Below are positions 24,404-34,211 of a DNA stretch of 64,000 nt, one piece after another (within the stretch, counting starts at the first letter, position 1; each line of letters begins with the position of its first letter). The notes below the pieces were generated by a model. That model was not told the DNA's origin and searched no databases. It was given only the letters and a program-made list of their open reading frames with translations. Source of the DNA: Peribacillus frigoritolerans (GTDB lineage Bacteria > Bacillota > Bacilli > Bacillales > DSM-1321); the NCBI RefSeq assembly GCF_001636405.1, contig NZ_KV440950.1, forward strand, positions 4,134,778 to 4,198,777, read 5' to 3'. Made by a program: the position numbers and the translations under genes.

Positions 24404-26251
24404 TTATTTTTCTTCAATAGCAACTTTTTTTCTTTTAGCTGCTCTTTCACGCTCGTTTTTATCTAGAATTTTTTTACGAAGGCGGATTGAATCCGGAGTT
24501 ACTTCACAGTACTCGTCATCGTTCAAGTATTCCAGAGCTTCTTCAAGGGACATGATTCTTGGTTTTTTCATGGAAGAAGTTTGGTCTTTATTTGCTGAAC
24601 GCATATTGGTCATTTGTTTCGCTTTAACGATATTAACAGTCAAATCGCTATCACGGTTATGTTCCCCGACGATCATGCCTTCATAAATATCCGTACCTGG
24701 CTCAACGAAAATAACACCGCGGTCTTCTACTTGCATAATACCGTATTGTGTAGTTTTTCCTGATTCCATGGATACAAGCACACCTTGGCGTCTTCCGCCG
24801 ACTTGACCTTGTGCCATTGGTTGATAGCTGTCAAATGAATGGTTCATGATACCATATCCGCGTGTAATCGTTAAGAACTCAGTTGAATAGCCAATAAGTC
24901 CGCGAGCTGGGATCGTGAACAGTAAACGAACTTGACCGCTACCGCTGTTGATCATATCCAATAATTCACCTTTACGGGCTCCCATTGATTCCATGATCGA
25001 ACCAGTGTGCTCCTCGGGTACATCGATTTGTACACGTTCAACCGGCTCACAACGGACACCATCAATCAAACGAACGATAACTTCCGGTTTAGAAACTTGC
25101 AGTTCATAACCTTCACGTCTCATGTTTTCGATCAGGATGGAAAGGTGAAGCTCCCCACGACCTGAAACAATCCAGACATCCGGAGAATCAGTATTTTCGA
25201 CTCTTAAGCTGACATCAGTCTGCAATTGGTTTCTCAAACGCTCTTCAATTTTACGAGCTGTAACGAATTTACCTTCACGGCCTGCGAATGGGCTGTTATT
25301 TACAAGGAAAGTCATTTGTAATGTTGGCTCGTCAATACGCAGGATAGGTAGAGCTTCAGGGTGCTCGGTCGGACAAACCGTTTCCCCTACGTTAATATCC
25401 TCCATACCAGAAACGGCAATTAAATCACCGGCAACGGCTTCTTGGATTTCAACTTTCTTCAAACCAATATAACCAAAGATTTTCGTTACACGGAATTGTT
25501 TAACCTTTCCATCAAGTTTCATTAATGAAACTTGTTGACCTACATGCATTTTACCGCGGAATACACGGCCAACGCCAATACGTCCTACATAATCATTATA
25601 GTCAAGTAAAGCCACTTGGAATTGAAGCGGTTCATCTGAGTTATCAATTGGTGCAGGGATCGTTTCGACGATTGTTTCGAAAAGTGGGGTCATGTCTTCT
25701 TCTTGTTTAGCAGGATCTGAATCCAAGCTCGCAGTACCAGCGATACCTGAAGTGAAGACAACTGGGAAGTCTAATTGTTCTTCTTCAGCTCCTAGTTCGA
25801 TGAATAAGTCAATTACTTCATCGACCACTTCATTTGGACGTGCAGAATCTTTATCGATTTTGTTCACGACAACGATTGGCGTGATCTTTTGTTCCAATGC
25901 TTTTTTCAACACGAAGCGAGTTTGCGGCATACAGCCTTCATATGCATCAACAACAAGAAGAACGCCATCGACCATTTTCATGATCCGTTCCACTTCACCA
26001 CCAAAGTCGGCATGACCAGGTGTATCCAAAATATTGATTCTTGTATCTTGGTATTGAACTGCTGTATTTTTCGCAAGAATCGTAATTCCGCGTTCTTTTT
26101 CAATCGCATTAGAATCCATCGCACGTTCTTCCACATGTTCATTTTCACGGAAAGTACCAGATTGCTTTAGCAACTGATCCACTAACGTCGTTTTACCATG
26201 GTCAACGTGAGCAATGATGGCTATATTACGAATATTTTCTCTTAATTTCAA
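24404..26251 (-). CDS. typA: ribosome-associated GTPase TypA/BipA
   Basis: 615 aa from TTG at 26251 (LKLRENIRNIAIIAHVDHGK), with AGGAG 8 nt upstream; the open frame reaches 26290 but the extra residues are not in the family. Translation-factor GTPase: G1 AHVDHGKTTLVDQ, G3 DTPGHADFGGEV, G4 VVNKIDKD. Then come domains II and III, an EF-G-like domain V (IPARGLIGYSTEFLTITRGY) and the BipA C-terminal domain (ALEYLNDDEYCEVTPDSIRL). It binds ribosomes under stress or cold and aids 50S assembly in enterobacteria. Upstream of ylaH. Confidence 0.95.
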   Translation of the reverse strand: MKLRENIRNIAIIAHVDHGKTTLVDQLLKQSGTFRENEHVEERAMDSNAIEKERGITILAKNTAVQYQDTRINILDTPGHADFGGEVERIMKMVDGVLLVVDAYEGCMPQTRFVLKKALEQKITPIVVVNKIDKDSARPNEVVDEVIDLFIELGAEEEQLDFPVVFTSGIAGTASLDSDPAKQEEDMTPLFETIVETIPAPIDNSDEPLQFQVALLDYNDYVGRIGVGRVFRGKMHVGQQVSLMKLDGKVKQFRVTKIFGYIGLKKVEIQEAVAGDLIAVSGMEDINVGETVCPTEHPEALPILRIDEPTLQMTFLVNNSPFAGREGKFVTARKIEERLRNQLQTDVSLRVENTDSPDVWIVSGRGELHLSILIENMRREGYELQVSKPEVIVRLIDGVRCEPVERVQIDVPEEHTGSIMESMGARKGELLDMINSGSGQVRLLFTIPARGLIGYSTEFLTITRGYGIMNHSFDSYQPMAQGQVGGRRQGVLVSMESGKTTQYGIMQVEDRGVIFVEPGTDIYEGMIVGEHNRDSDLTVNIVKAKQMTNMRSANKDQTSSMKKPRIMSLEEALEYLNDDEYCEVTPDSIRLRKKILDKNERERAAKRKKVAIEEK

Positions 26252-26375
26252 AAAATTCACTCCTAAAAAAGTTTGTGTAAAACGTATCACTAGTATTAAC
26301 TTACATATTATATCACAAACATACTAGAAACAAATACAGAAATTATGTACAATAGATATATTAGGGGTGATATTA

Positions 26376-26558
26376 ATGAACATTAAATGGAATTTCTTAA
26401 TATTAGCTGTATTGGCAACATCAAGCATTGGCTCCATTGGCATCTTCATTGCTGAAAAAAGCTTGATTGGAATATTAGCTGCAATCGTTATTCTTTGCGG
26501 AATCATGGGGTTCGGTTTCACCCAGAAGAAGAAATTACGTGAAGCCGGGAAGTTATAA
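26376..26558 (+). CDS. ylaF: YlaF-like small membrane protein (DUF5325)
   Basis: 60 aa from ATG 26376, with GGGGTGA 6 nt upstream. Two helices (FLILAVLATSSIGSIGIFIA and LIGILAAIVILCGIMGFGF) and a basic tail, like B. subtilis YlaF (62 aa), which also lies divergently next to typA. Function unknown. Followed by its own terminator. Confidence 0.82.
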   Translation: MNIKWNFLILAVLATSSIGSIGIFIAEKSLIGILAAIVILCGIMGFGFTQKKKLREAGKL

Positions 26559-26562
26559 TATA

Positions 26563-26595
26563 AAAAACTCGCTGACAGACAGCGAGTTTTTTTTT
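26563..26595 (+). terminator. ylaF terminator
   Basis: AACTCGCT/AGCGAGTT with a 7-nt loop and nine T, 5 bp after the stop; the A run on the left lets it also serve suhB weakly. Confidence 0.85.
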
Positions 26596-26647
26596 GTTAA
26601 TAATTTCTATCCGAGACTTTTATCATGGCCGCAATCAGTCCTTGATA

Positions 26648-27451
26648 CTAACGGCTGGAGTTTCCTGATAAGTATTTGTCAAATACTTCTTTGTGTAGCC
26701 CTGGCTTTGATACGAAAAGCGAGTCGCCTTTTAAAAAATCCAATTTGTCACCTTTAACATTACTAACTTCCCCGCCCACTTCCTCGACCAGCAAAACTCC
26801 CCCGGCAAAGTCCCAAGGCATGAGTCTCATGGTTATGTATGCATCAATCCTTCCAGCGGCCACGAATGCCAGCTCCAACGCTGCCGAACCATAAGAACGT
26901 GTTCCTCTTGCATCCCGGACCAGCGGGGCCAAAAGACTAGGGTCGATCCTCCGGTTTTCCGTTACCCAGCTTGCATTAATGGAAATGATCGCTTTGTTTA
27001 CCGATGCCTCTTCAAGAGATGGGAGCCTTTGATCATTCAGAAATGCTCCTTTTCCCTTAATCGCATGATATAATTCATCACTAAAAACATCATAAACCAT
27101 GCCAATCTTTCCGATGCCATCCACATAAACCCCAAGAGAAATCGCAAAATTCCTCTGTTGATGAATGAAGTTCAAAGTTCCATCAATTGGATCGATGATC
27201 CACACCGTACCTTTTAGGTCTTTAATATCATTGCCCATTCCCTCTTCACCAAAAATGCGGTGTTCTGGAAAAGCTTCGCCGATTTTTTCGCAAAAAAACT
27301 TTTCTATCCCCTTATCCATATTAGTTACCAAATCATTCGGATTCGTTTTCATTTCAATATTCAACTTGGTTTTGAAGGACGCCCTTAGCCTATTACCTGC
27401 TTCTTTCATCCATAACTTCGCATATGTATCCATTTCCTTGACCGATGCCAT
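26648..27451 (-). CDS. suhB: inositol monophosphatase family protein SuhB/YktC
   Basis: 267 aa, the family length. Metal-binding motifs are complete: FGEEGMGND (motif with catalytic Glu), WIIDPIDGTLNFIHQQRNFA (DPxDGT) and PWDFAGGVLLVEEVGGEV (WDxAG). It hydrolyses inositol-1-phosphate and similar monophosphates with Mg2+, and some members act on NADP. The name follows the B. subtilis position (yktC near ykzI and yktB). RBS GGGG 8-9 nt before the ATG. Confidence 0.92.
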   Translation of the reverse strand: MASVKEMDTYAKLWMKEAGNRLRASFKTKLNIEMKTNPNDLVTNMDKGIEKFFCEKIGEAFPEHRIFGEEGMGNDIKDLKGTVWIIDPIDGTLNFIHQQRNFAISLGVYVDGIGKIGMVYDVFSDELYHAIKGKGAFLNDQRLPSLEEASVNKAIISINASWVTENRRIDPSLLAPLVRDARGTRSYGSAALELAFVAAGRIDAYITMRLMPWDFAGGVLLVEEVGGEVSNVKGDKLDFLKGDSLFVSKPGLHKEVFDKYLSGNSSR

Positions 27452-27844
27452 TATAATATCCCCGTCCTTTATGATCAGAAACTACATTAAAATGATCCTC
27501 TTTTAAAGATTAAAGCAAATATAGCTTGCCTTCAAGCTTTTAACATCTTAAATTTTCCATTTTTTTAACTGATGAGGAAAGAAGTTTCCTTGACTGCCCA
27601 TCCATTAATCGTAATCATGATTTAGCCAGCAAGAATATTCTCCTTTAATTGACGTTCCCCTTCCTTATTAAAGGGACTCGAGCCCAAATGAAATTCCACC
27701 TTATATATATTGGACATTTAATGAAAAACGGACACATTATTTTTTAATAAAATAAAGTGTCCGTTATCTATAATAAAATTCCTTGTATTGAAATTGATTC
27801 ATTTCCTTAATTCATTCTCCTTCAAGGTCTCTGCAGCCAATCAT
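27452..27844. other. intergenic region between suhB and ykzI
   Basis: Nearly 400 bp without a gene. It contains the ykzI terminator (27727-27765) and must hold the suhB promoter; nothing else stands out. Confidence 0.5.
27727..27765 (-). terminator. ykzI terminator
   Basis: AACGGACAC/GTGTCCGTT stem with a 21-nt AT-rich loop, followed on the minus strand by TTTTTCATT. Confidence 0.75.
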
Positions 27845-28042
27845 TTACAAGGCTTTCAGTTTCAACAATTCCAAGCGGATGCGTTCTAGTCTTTGCTTGC
27901 ATTGTGACCTCTTTTGGTCATTCTCTTCACCGATTGCTTCAAAAAGGGTTGCTAATTCATAGTCCATTTCCATTCTTAACACTGCAGCTCTATGTCTTTC
28001 AACTTCTTTAGCTTTTAATGCTTGGTTCATGACTTGTTTCAT
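27845..28042 (-). CDS. ykzI: YkzI-like small helical protein
   Basis: 65 aa from ATG 28042, with GAAGGGAG 10 nt upstream (an ATG three codons earlier lies against that site). Highly charged and helical: VMNQALKAKEVERHRAAVL, LATLFEAIGEENDQKRSQ. It matches YkzI in size and in its place between suhB and yktB. It could form a coiled-coil dimer. Function unknown. Confidence 0.75.
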   Translation of the reverse strand: MKQVMNQALKAKEVERHRAAVLRMEMDYELATLFEAIGEENDQKRSQCKQRLERIRLELLKLKAL

Positions 28043-28236
28043 AATTAACATTCTCCCTTCGTTAATTAACGTAATTTTCTGAATTTATATTATCATATGA
28101 CTTCCTACCTCAAATAGCAACTAATTTGTGCTATAACCTATAAGGAATTTTACTTTGCCAACCCGAATCGTATTTTTTAAATTTTACTTTTACTTATGCT
28201 ACAATATGTGCAGATATTACGGTAGGAGAGATGAAA

Positions 28237-28857
28237 ATGAATATAGCAAGTTTTACAGCAGATGATTTTGATGTTTTTAAAATTGATGGATTGGAACCGC
28301 GCATGGATGCTTTAAAAGAACGGATCCAGCCTAAATTACAAGCCCTAGGAGAGCACTTTTCTCAAAAGCTCTCAGTTATGACCGGCGATGAAATGCACCC
28401 TCACGTTGCAAAGCATGCTAGACGGACAGTGAATCCCCCTAATGATACATGGGTTGCTTTTGCTGCCAATAGCAGAGGTTATAAAATGATGCCGCATTTC
28501 CAAATCGGGTTATGGGAAACGCATATGTTCATCTGGTATGCCGTCATTTACGAAGCCCCTAATAAAATGGAAATCGGAAAGCATCTGGAGCAGCAGGCAG
28601 ACCGATTGGTGAATAGCATTCCCTCCCATTATGTTTGGTCAATGGACCATACAAAACCTGATGTCATCCCTCATGATGGTCTTGGAGTAGATGATTTGAA
28701 TTCAATGTTCACCCGTTTGCAAACGGTAAAGAAAGCCGAAATCCTATGCGGTATAAAAATTTCCCGTGATGACACGATTAAGTTAAAAGATGATGATTTC
28801 ATTGAAACCATTCAAGATGCGTTTGAACATCTTTTACCCTTATACCAATTAAATTAA
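28237..28857 (+). CDS. yktB: YktB (UPF0637) protein
   Basis: 206 aa from the second ATG (28237), since GGAGAG directly abuts the first. Family blocks are MTGDEMHPHVAKHARRTVNP, NDTWVAFAANSRGYKMMPHF, QIGLWETHMFIWYAVIYE and DHTKPDVIPHDGLGVDDL. B. subtilis YktB has 212 aa; the fold is known from structural genomics but no reaction is assigned. Divergent from ykzI. Its terminator has been joined by a repeat element. Confidence 0.9.
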   Translation: MNIASFTADDFDVFKIDGLEPRMDALKERIQPKLQALGEHFSQKLSVMTGDEMHPHVAKHARRTVNPPNDTWVAFAANSRGYKMMPHFQIGLWETHMFIWYAVIYEAPNKMEIGKHLEQQADRLVNSIPSHYVWSMDHTKPDVIPHDGLGVDDLNSMFTRLQTVKKAEILCGIKISRDDTIKLKDDDFIETIQDAFEHLLPLYQLN

Positions 28858-28903
28858 ACACATTGATTCCTATTCGGATCCAACAAAAACTGGATAATAT
28901 AAA

Positions 28904-28925
28904 AGGAGAGCCTTAAAGCTCTCCT
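28904..28925 (+). terminator. yktB terminator stem, T tract replaced by repeat B
   Basis: AGGAGAGC/GCTCTCCT stem. The base after it is not a T run but the first base of repeat B (28926), whose own hairpin and T tract follow. Confidence 0.75.
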
Positions 28926-29146
28926 CAGACTGTAGACAAACTCGATCATCTATTGGGTTTGTCTACAGTTTTTTTAGGTTTTTAAAAATTTGTTGACCGT
29001 TGCCTCCAGGCACTCGCTTTCCACGAGCGATCCGGCGCTTTTGCACCTGCGGGGTCTCCACTGATACACGCTTTTCCGCCAAAGTCTCGTACACCCGCCC
29101 CCAATCAACTATGTTTTAAGATAGAACTCCTTTTGCCTATAAACTA
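28926..29146 (+). repeat. MITE-like GC-rich repeat, copy B
   Basis: 221 bp, same design and orientation as copy A. The left end is CAGACTGTAGACAAACTCGA, folding as GTAGACAAAC/GTTTGTCTAC before seven T. The GC-rich core (28992-29109) has GGCACTCGCTTTCCACGAGC and CACCTGCGGGGTCTCC. The right end is ATAGAACTCCTTTTGCCTAT, with a worn inverted repeat. No transposase piece follows. It lies between yktB and trpA, and its terminator hairpin now follows the yktB stem directly. Confidence 0.8.
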
Positions 29147-29172
29147 AGGGCAGCCTGGGAGTCTCTCCATCC

Positions 29173-29952
29173 CTATTTTTGCACTAAGCCTTTGCTTGCT
29201 TGAATCAAGTCTCTAATTCGGTCTTCCTTGCCTGTCTCGAAGCATTCGATGATCTTGCTGCCGACAATGACTCCATCGCAGTATTGTATGGCATCACGGA
29301 CATGCTCTGGAGTCGATATGCCGAACCCGGCAAGAACGGGAACCGGACTTATCTCTTTCACCTTCTTTAAATAGCCTCCAAGTTCTTCTCCGAAGGCGTC
29401 ACGGGCACCTGTGATGCCTTTGACTGTAACTGCGTAGATGAAGCCCTCCGCCCCTGCGGTTATCTCAGTGATGCGCTCTTGCGAAGACGTGAGTGTCACA
29501 AGTCGGATAAGAACGATCCCTGCAGTTTTGATTGATGAAAAGATGGCTTCTTCTTCAAGCGGTAAATCGGGGATGATGCACCCGGAAATTCCTGCTTGAA
29601 GACAGTCAGTCGTAAACTCTTTAAGTCCATATGCCAGGATTGAATTCGTATATCCCATTAAAATAATGGGGATGTTCACATCATTTTTGATTTCCATTAC
29701 TTTTTTCAGGACATCTTTTAAAGTTGTTCCATTTTTCAAAGAACGGATTCCAGCTTGTTGGATAACGGGTCCATCAGCGACAGGGTCAGAGAAAGGTATT
29801 CCTAGTTCAACGGCAGTTGCCCCGCTGTTTTCAAGGAAAAGAAGCTGGCTCTTTAACCGATCAAGACCTCCATCACCTGCCATGATATATGGTATGAATG
29901 CTTTTTCCTGCTTTGTTTGGCATTCTTCAAGCGCATTTGTTAATTTATTCAT
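29173..29952 (-). CDS. trpA: tryptophan synthase alpha subunit
   Basis: 259 aa from ATG 29952, with GGGGGG 8 nt upstream and an 8-bp overlap with the trpB end. TIM-barrel motifs: [31 protein letters not shown] (catalytic Glu and the loop 2 Asp) and [10 protein letters not shown]. It splits indole-3-glycerol phosphate and passes indole to TrpB. Last gene of the trp operon; no clear T-tracted terminator follows, only GGGA/TCCC pairing near 29155-29170. Confidence 0.95.
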   Translation of the reverse strand: MNKLTNALEECQTKQEKAFIPYIMAGDGGLDRLKSQLLFLENSGATAVELGIPFSDPVADGPVIQQAGIRSLKNGTTLKDVLKKVMEIKNDVNIPIILMGYTNSILAYGLKEFTTDCLQAGISGCIIPDLPLEEEAIFSSIKTAGIVLIRLVTLTSSQERITEITAGAEGFIYAVTVKGITGARDAFGEELGGYLKKVKEISPVPVLAGFGISTPEHVRDAIQYCDGVIVGSKIIECFETGKEDRIRDLIQASKGLVQK

Positions 29953-31150
29953 GTTCACTACCCCCCATCAATGATTGGACCGTTTCAACATCTTTATCAC
30001 CACGGCCGGACAGGCAAATCACCAGTCCTGTTCCTTTCTCCATTTCTTTAGCAAGCTTTAAACCATAGGAAATGGCATGTGAACTTTCTAAAGCAGGGAT
30101 GATCCCTTCCTCCCTTGACAGCATCGCTAGGGCTTCCAAGGCTTCATCATCGGTTACTGAAGTATATTTCACCCGATTCGTATCTTTTAAGTAACTATGT
30201 TCAGGCCCTACCCCTGGATAATCCAGCCCTGCCGAAATAGAATGTGCCTCCTGGATCTGACCGTCCTCGTTCTGCAAAACATACATGAATGCCCCGTGGA
30301 GCACCCCAGGTTTCCCTTTCGTCAAACTTGAAGCATGTAACGGTGTATTAAGTCCATGCCCTGCCGCTTCCACTCCGAATAATTTTACCGTTTCATCCTC
30401 AATGAAGGGATAAAACATCCCCATTGCATTACTTCCTCCGCCTATGCATGCGACTACTGCATCCGGTAGGGAATGAACCGCCTCAGAATATTGACGTTTA
30501 GTTTCATTCCCTATCACGCTTTGAAAATCACGGACAATAACGGGGAATGGGTGAGGACCAAGAACTGATCCCATTATATAATGGGTGTCATCCACATTAG
30601 CCACCCAATATCGTAACGCTTCATTTACTGCATCCTTCAGTGTCCCGCTTCCTTGTGAAACAGATATGACTTTGGCTCCCAAAAGCTCCATCCTGAATAC
30701 ATTCAATTTCTGTCTCCTGATATCTTCTTCTCCCATAAAGATGATGCATTCCAACTTCAGCAAAGCACACACAGTCGCCGTTGCAACCCCGTGCTGTCCT
30801 GCACCCGTTTCGGCAATCACTTTTTTCTTGCCCATTTTCTGAGTAAGCAAAGCCTGGCCGATCGTATTATTTATTTTGTGGGCTCCGGTATGATTCAAGT
30901 CTTCGCGCTTCAGATAAATATCTGCACCGCCAGCCAGTTTCGTTAAGTTCTCCGCAAAATAAAGAGGTGTTTCCCGACCGATATATTGTTTCAGGTAATA
31001 ACTTAGCTGCCTTTGGAATTCTGGATCATTTTTAGATTGTTCATATACTTCTTCAAGCTCCGTAATCGCCGCCATTAAAGTTTCTGGAACGAAGCGGCCT
31101 CCATATGCTCCAAAATGTCCAGTTTTATCAGGCTGTGTATAAGTGTTCAT
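29945..31150 (-). CDS. trpB: tryptophan synthase beta subunit
   Basis: 401 aa. The PLP lysine is in [16 protein letters not shown] (HKxN), the phosphate loop is [16 protein letters not shown], and substrate residues lie in [12 protein letters not shown]. It condenses indole with serine. The N-terminus [20 protein letters not shown] is typical of TrpB1. It starts 4 bp after the trpF stop. Confidence 0.97.
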   Translation of the reverse strand: MNTYTQPDKTGHFGAYGGRFVPETLMAAITELEEVYEQSKNDPEFQRQLSYYLKQYIGRETPLYFAENLTKLAGGADIYLKREDLNHTGAHKINNTIGQALLTQKMGKKKVIAETGAGQHGVATATVCALLKLECIIFMGEEDIRRQKLNVFRMELLGAKVISVSQGSGTLKDAVNEALRYWVANVDDTHYIMGSVLGPHPFPVIVRDFQSVIGNETKRQYSEAVHSLPDAVVACIGGGSNAMGMFYPFIEDETVKLFGVEAAGHGLNTPLHASSLTKGKPGVLHGAFMYVLQNEDGQIQEAHSISAGLDYPGVGPEHSYLKDTNRVKYTSVTDDEALEALAMLSREEGIIPALESSHAISYGLKLAKEMEKGTGLVICLSGRGDKDVETVQSLMGGSEHE

Positions 31151-31154
31151 TTAT

Positions 31155-31769
31155 TCATTCCTCTTTTCCGGCTGTATTTTTTGCCTCATTGATAAATGCT
31201 TTCATTTTTACAGCATCTTTTAATCCATTTGTTTCAACACCGCTTGCTACGTCAACTGCGAATGGTGAAACGGCATTAATCGCTTTTCCGACATTTTCCG
31301 GAGTCAGCCCACCTGCCAGAATTACCTTCTCGAGTGGCAGTTCCGCTTTTCGAATCATGTCCCAATCCAAAGTCAATCCCTTGCCCGATGCGCTCTTAGG
31401 AAGATCGACCAATAGATAATCCGCTGGGTATTCATGCAAGTTTTCAAGGTCTTTCTCTGAATGGACGGCAAAGGCCTTGATCACCGGCAGGGGCATTCTG
31501 CGGGCAAAGCTGGCAGACTCGTTACCATGAAGCTGAATATAATCCAATCCCGCAATTTCAGCACTTTTTATCACTTCTTGTTCAGTTTGATTGGCAAACA
31601 CTCCGACCTTTTTAACATGACCAGCTAGATTCGCTCCGAAATCTCCTACTATCTCCGGCTCAACCTTCCTGCTGCTCTCGGCAAAAATGAAACCAATGAA
31701 GTCTGCCCCGGAACTAACAGCAGTCTGAGCAGCTGCCAAAGTCTTTATCCCACAGATTTTCACTAACAT
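31155..31769 (-). CDS. trpF: phosphoribosylanthranilate isomerase
   Basis: 204 aa. Begins MLVKICGIKTLAAAQTAVSS with the catalytic cysteine in KICGI; the general acid aspartate lies in FAVDVASGVETNGLKD, and QLHGNE is present. It performs the Amadori rearrangement in tryptophan synthesis. A standalone protein, as in B. subtilis. Ten bp separate it from trpC. Confidence 0.95.
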   Translation of the reverse strand: MLVKICGIKTLAAAQTAVSSGADFIGFIFAESSRKVEPEIVGDFGANLAGHVKKVGVFANQTEQEVIKSAEIAGLDYIQLHGNESASFARRMPLPVIKAFAVHSEKDLENLHEYPADYLLVDLPKSASGKGLTLDWDMIRKAELPLEKVILAGGLTPENVGKAINAVSPFAVDVASGVETNGLKDAVKMKAFINEAKNTAGKEE

Positions 31770-31779
31770 ATTAATCTCC

Positions 31780-32556
31780 TTATATACTCATTTGCAGTTC
31801 GGCCATCTTGTGCGGAAGATTTGATGCAGTCATGAGTGTCTCCCCGACCAAAACCGCTTTTGCGCCAGCATCCTTCACACGCATCACGTCTTCTTTTGTT
31901 TTGATCCCACTTTCACTGATAATGATATGGCGTTTGGGATCAAGTAACTTCGCCAGTCGTTCCGTTACAGCCAAATCCACTTTGAAGGTCTTTAAATTCC
32001 GATTGTTAATCCCTATGAGCTCTGCATTCAGCTCTAGAGCACGTTCCAGTTCGGCTTCATCATGGACTTCCGTCAATACTTCAAGTCCTTTCTTTTTTGC
32101 ATATTGATATAATTCATGAAGGCGTTCTTTAGAAAGTGCTGCCACAATCAATAGAATGATAGTCGCACCTGCTCTATGGGCCCGATCGATTTGGATTTCA
32201 TCGATGATGAAATCTTTGCACAACCTGGGAATTTGTATAGCCTCGCTTACGTTTCTCAAATCTGCAATGGATCCTTTAAAGAAAACCTCATCCGTCAATA
32301 CAGATATCGCTGCAGCTCCGCCACTTTCATATGAAAGGGCCTGCTCGATCGGATTTACATTGATTTTAATGTCCCCCTTTGAAGGGGAAGCCCGTTTTAT
32401 TTCCGCGATGACCGCCATCGATTTAGCCGTTTTCAAATTTTCCACCAAAGATGGTCTGACTATGTTGTTCATGACCGAATCATCTAAGGCCCTTTCTTTT
32501 AATTTTGCGACTTCCACCTTTTTCTGTTCGATGATTTTCGTTAAGATATTTTCCAT
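31780..32556 (-). CDS. trpC: indole-3-glycerol phosphate synthase
   Basis: 258 aa. Key elements: VIAEIKRASPSKGDI (catalytic Lys), VLTDEVFFKGSIADL, LCKDFIIDEIQI, GINNRNLKTF and SESGIKTKEDV. Ring closure and decarboxylation of carboxyphenylamino-deoxyribulose phosphate. Its ATG overlaps the final base of trpD, indicating coupled translation. Confidence 0.96.
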   Translation of the reverse strand: MENILTKIIEQKKVEVAKLKERALDDSVMNNIVRPSLVENLKTAKSMAVIAEIKRASPSKGDIKINVNPIEQALSYESGGAAAISVLTDEVFFKGSIADLRNVSEAIQIPRLCKDFIIDEIQIDRAHRAGATIILLIVAALSKERLHELYQYAKKKGLEVLTEVHDEAELERALELNAELIGINNRNLKTFKVDLAVTERLAKLLDPKRHIIISESGIKTKEDVMRVKDAGAKAVLVGETLMTASNLPHKMAELQMSI

Positions 32557-33578
32557 TACATGACCACCTTATTTCTATTGCCATAAGCAATCAGATTTTC
32601 TAACTTTGCAAGAGCCGATCCGCTATCAATGCTTTCTTTGGCCATGGAGATTCCTTTTTTGATCGTTGCTGCCGTACCATGTGCGTATAATCCCAATCCG
32701 GCATTCAATAAAACGGTATCACGATATGCACCTTTTTCCCCTTTGAGAAGCCTAAGCATGATATCGGCATTTTGTTTGGCGTCACCGCCACGGATGGCAT
32801 CATTTCCGTAAACAGGCAGATCCACTTCTTCAGGATGAAGCGTAAATCGGATAATATCACCTTGCTCCAAAAGGACGAGTGAGTTTTCACCCTGCAGGCT
32901 CGCTTCATCCATAAACCCGGCACCATTTATCACGACTGCGCGTTTCCTGCCCAATTTATGCAGGACTTCCGCAAAAAGCTCGAGCATATCGCGTCGATTG
33001 ATTCCCATTAATTGCGTGTCGAGTTGGACTGGATTTGTCAGAGGACCGATAAGATTAAATATCGTCGGGATTTTCAGTTCTTTTCTCACTTTCATTATCC
33101 TTGCAATATTAGGGTGAACAGATGGGGCAAATAAGAATGTGATCCCATTTTCCTCCAACAGTTCCTTTAACATGTCAGGCTCCAAGTACAAATTAACGCC
33201 TAATGCTTCCAACACATCCGCACTTCCCGTTTTGCTTGAAATGCTGCGATTTCCATGTTTGGCAACCTTGACACCGGCCCCAGCAAGCACGAAGGCCGAT
33301 GCTGTGCTTATATTGAAGCTTTGTGACCCATCTCCTCCCGTTCCGCAATTATCCATTACATTAAGGGAGCTTGTTTGTACACTTCTTGCTTCTTTTCTCA
33401 TGACTCTGACAAGGCTTGCTATTTCACCTGCCGTTTCCCCTTTGGCTTTTAAGGCAATGATGAATGCTGCCATCTCGCTTTCGGAGATATCTTTAGAAAA
33501 TAACGATTGGGCTGCTCTGCTCATCTCTTCTTCCGTCAATGTTTGACGCTCTGCTAACTTCGCTAAATAATCCTTCAC
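32556..33578 (-). CDS. trpD: anthranilate phosphoribosyltransferase
   Basis: 340 aa. Signature [20 protein letters not shown] (PRPP loop), [20 protein letters not shown] and [10 protein letters not shown]. It joins anthranilate to PRPP. It follows trpG after 27 bp with GGGGGAG as RBS. Length is normal for the family. Confidence 0.96.
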   Translation of the reverse strand: MKDYLAKLAERQTLTEEEMSRAAQSLFSKDISESEMAAFIIALKAKGETAGEIASLVRVMRKEARSVQTSSLNVMDNCGTGGDGSQSFNISTASAFVLAGAGVKVAKHGNRSISSKTGSADVLEALGVNLYLEPDMLKELLEENGITFLFAPSVHPNIARIMKVRKELKIPTIFNLIGPLTNPVQLDTQLMGINRRDMLELFAEVLHKLGRKRAVVINGAGFMDEASLQGENSLVLLEQGDIIRFTLHPEEVDLPVYGNDAIRGGDAKQNADIMLRLLKGEKGAYRDTVLLNAGLGLYAHGTAATIKKGISMAKESIDSGSALAKLENLIAYGNRNKVVM

Positions 33579-33605
33579 CGCTAACTCCCCCAGTCGTTTT
33601 TTGTT

Positions 33606-34211
33606 TTATAGAATGGATTGTTCCTTCTCTGATTGAAAGGTACCGGCAATCTCATAAAATCGATGTAATAATTCCTTGCCGATTTTCGTCCCTATTGATT
33701 CAGGGTGGAACTGTAAACCGTAGAGAGGGAATTCCTGATGTTTAAGGGCCATGATTTCCCCATCATCCAGTGCCACTGCCGTCACAGTCAGTTCTTCTGG
33801 CAAACTCGCCCTTTCAACCACAAGGGAATGGTAGCGCATTACCGGGAATTGTAAGTCCTGTTTGGCAAAAACACCTGTTCCATCGTGTTCGATTACCGAT
33901 GTTTTCCCATGCATGATTTGTTTCGCCCCAACAACATTCGCTCCAAAAACCGCCCCAATGGCCTGGTGCCCCAAACAAATGCCTAATAGCGGAACCTTCT
34001 CATAAAAATTGCGGATGATCTCCATACTGATTCCAGCATCTTCGGGCCTGCCCGGTCCCGGGGATATGACGATTGCCATTGGATTCAGTTCCTCAATTTC
34101 CGCAAGGGTGATTTCGTCATTCCTTTTTACTACGATTTCTTTTTCCACTTCACCTAAATATTGATAAAGGTTGTAAGTGAACGAGTCATAGTTATCAATT
34201 AATAAAATCAT
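33606..34211 (-). CDS. trpG: anthranilate synthase glutamine amidotransferase subunit
   Basis: 201 aa class I amidotransferase: ILLIDNYDSFTYNLYQYL, ISPGPGRPEDAG, nucleophile Cys in LGICLGHQAIG, and the His-Glu pair in LQFHPESIGT. It supplies ammonia to TrpE. Its first four bases overlap the trpE stop. In B. subtilis the single trpG/pabA is in the folate operon and shared; here a copy lies inside trp. Whether another PabA exists outside this window cannot be seen. Confidence 0.93.
   Translation of the reverse strand: MILLIDNYDSFTYNLYQYLGEVEKEIVVKRNDEITLAEIEELNPMAIVISPGPGRPEDAGISMEIIRNFYEKVPLLGICLGHQAIGAVFGANVVGAKQIMHGKTSVIEHDGTGVFAKQDLQFPVMRYHSLVVERASLPEELTVTAVALDDGEIMALKHQEFPLYGLQFHPESIGTKIGKELLHRFYEIAGTFQSEKEQSIL

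Noticed and set aside
27600-27725. possible small ORFs in the suhB-ykzI gap
   Set aside because: No ribosome site and no open frame of useful length on either strand.
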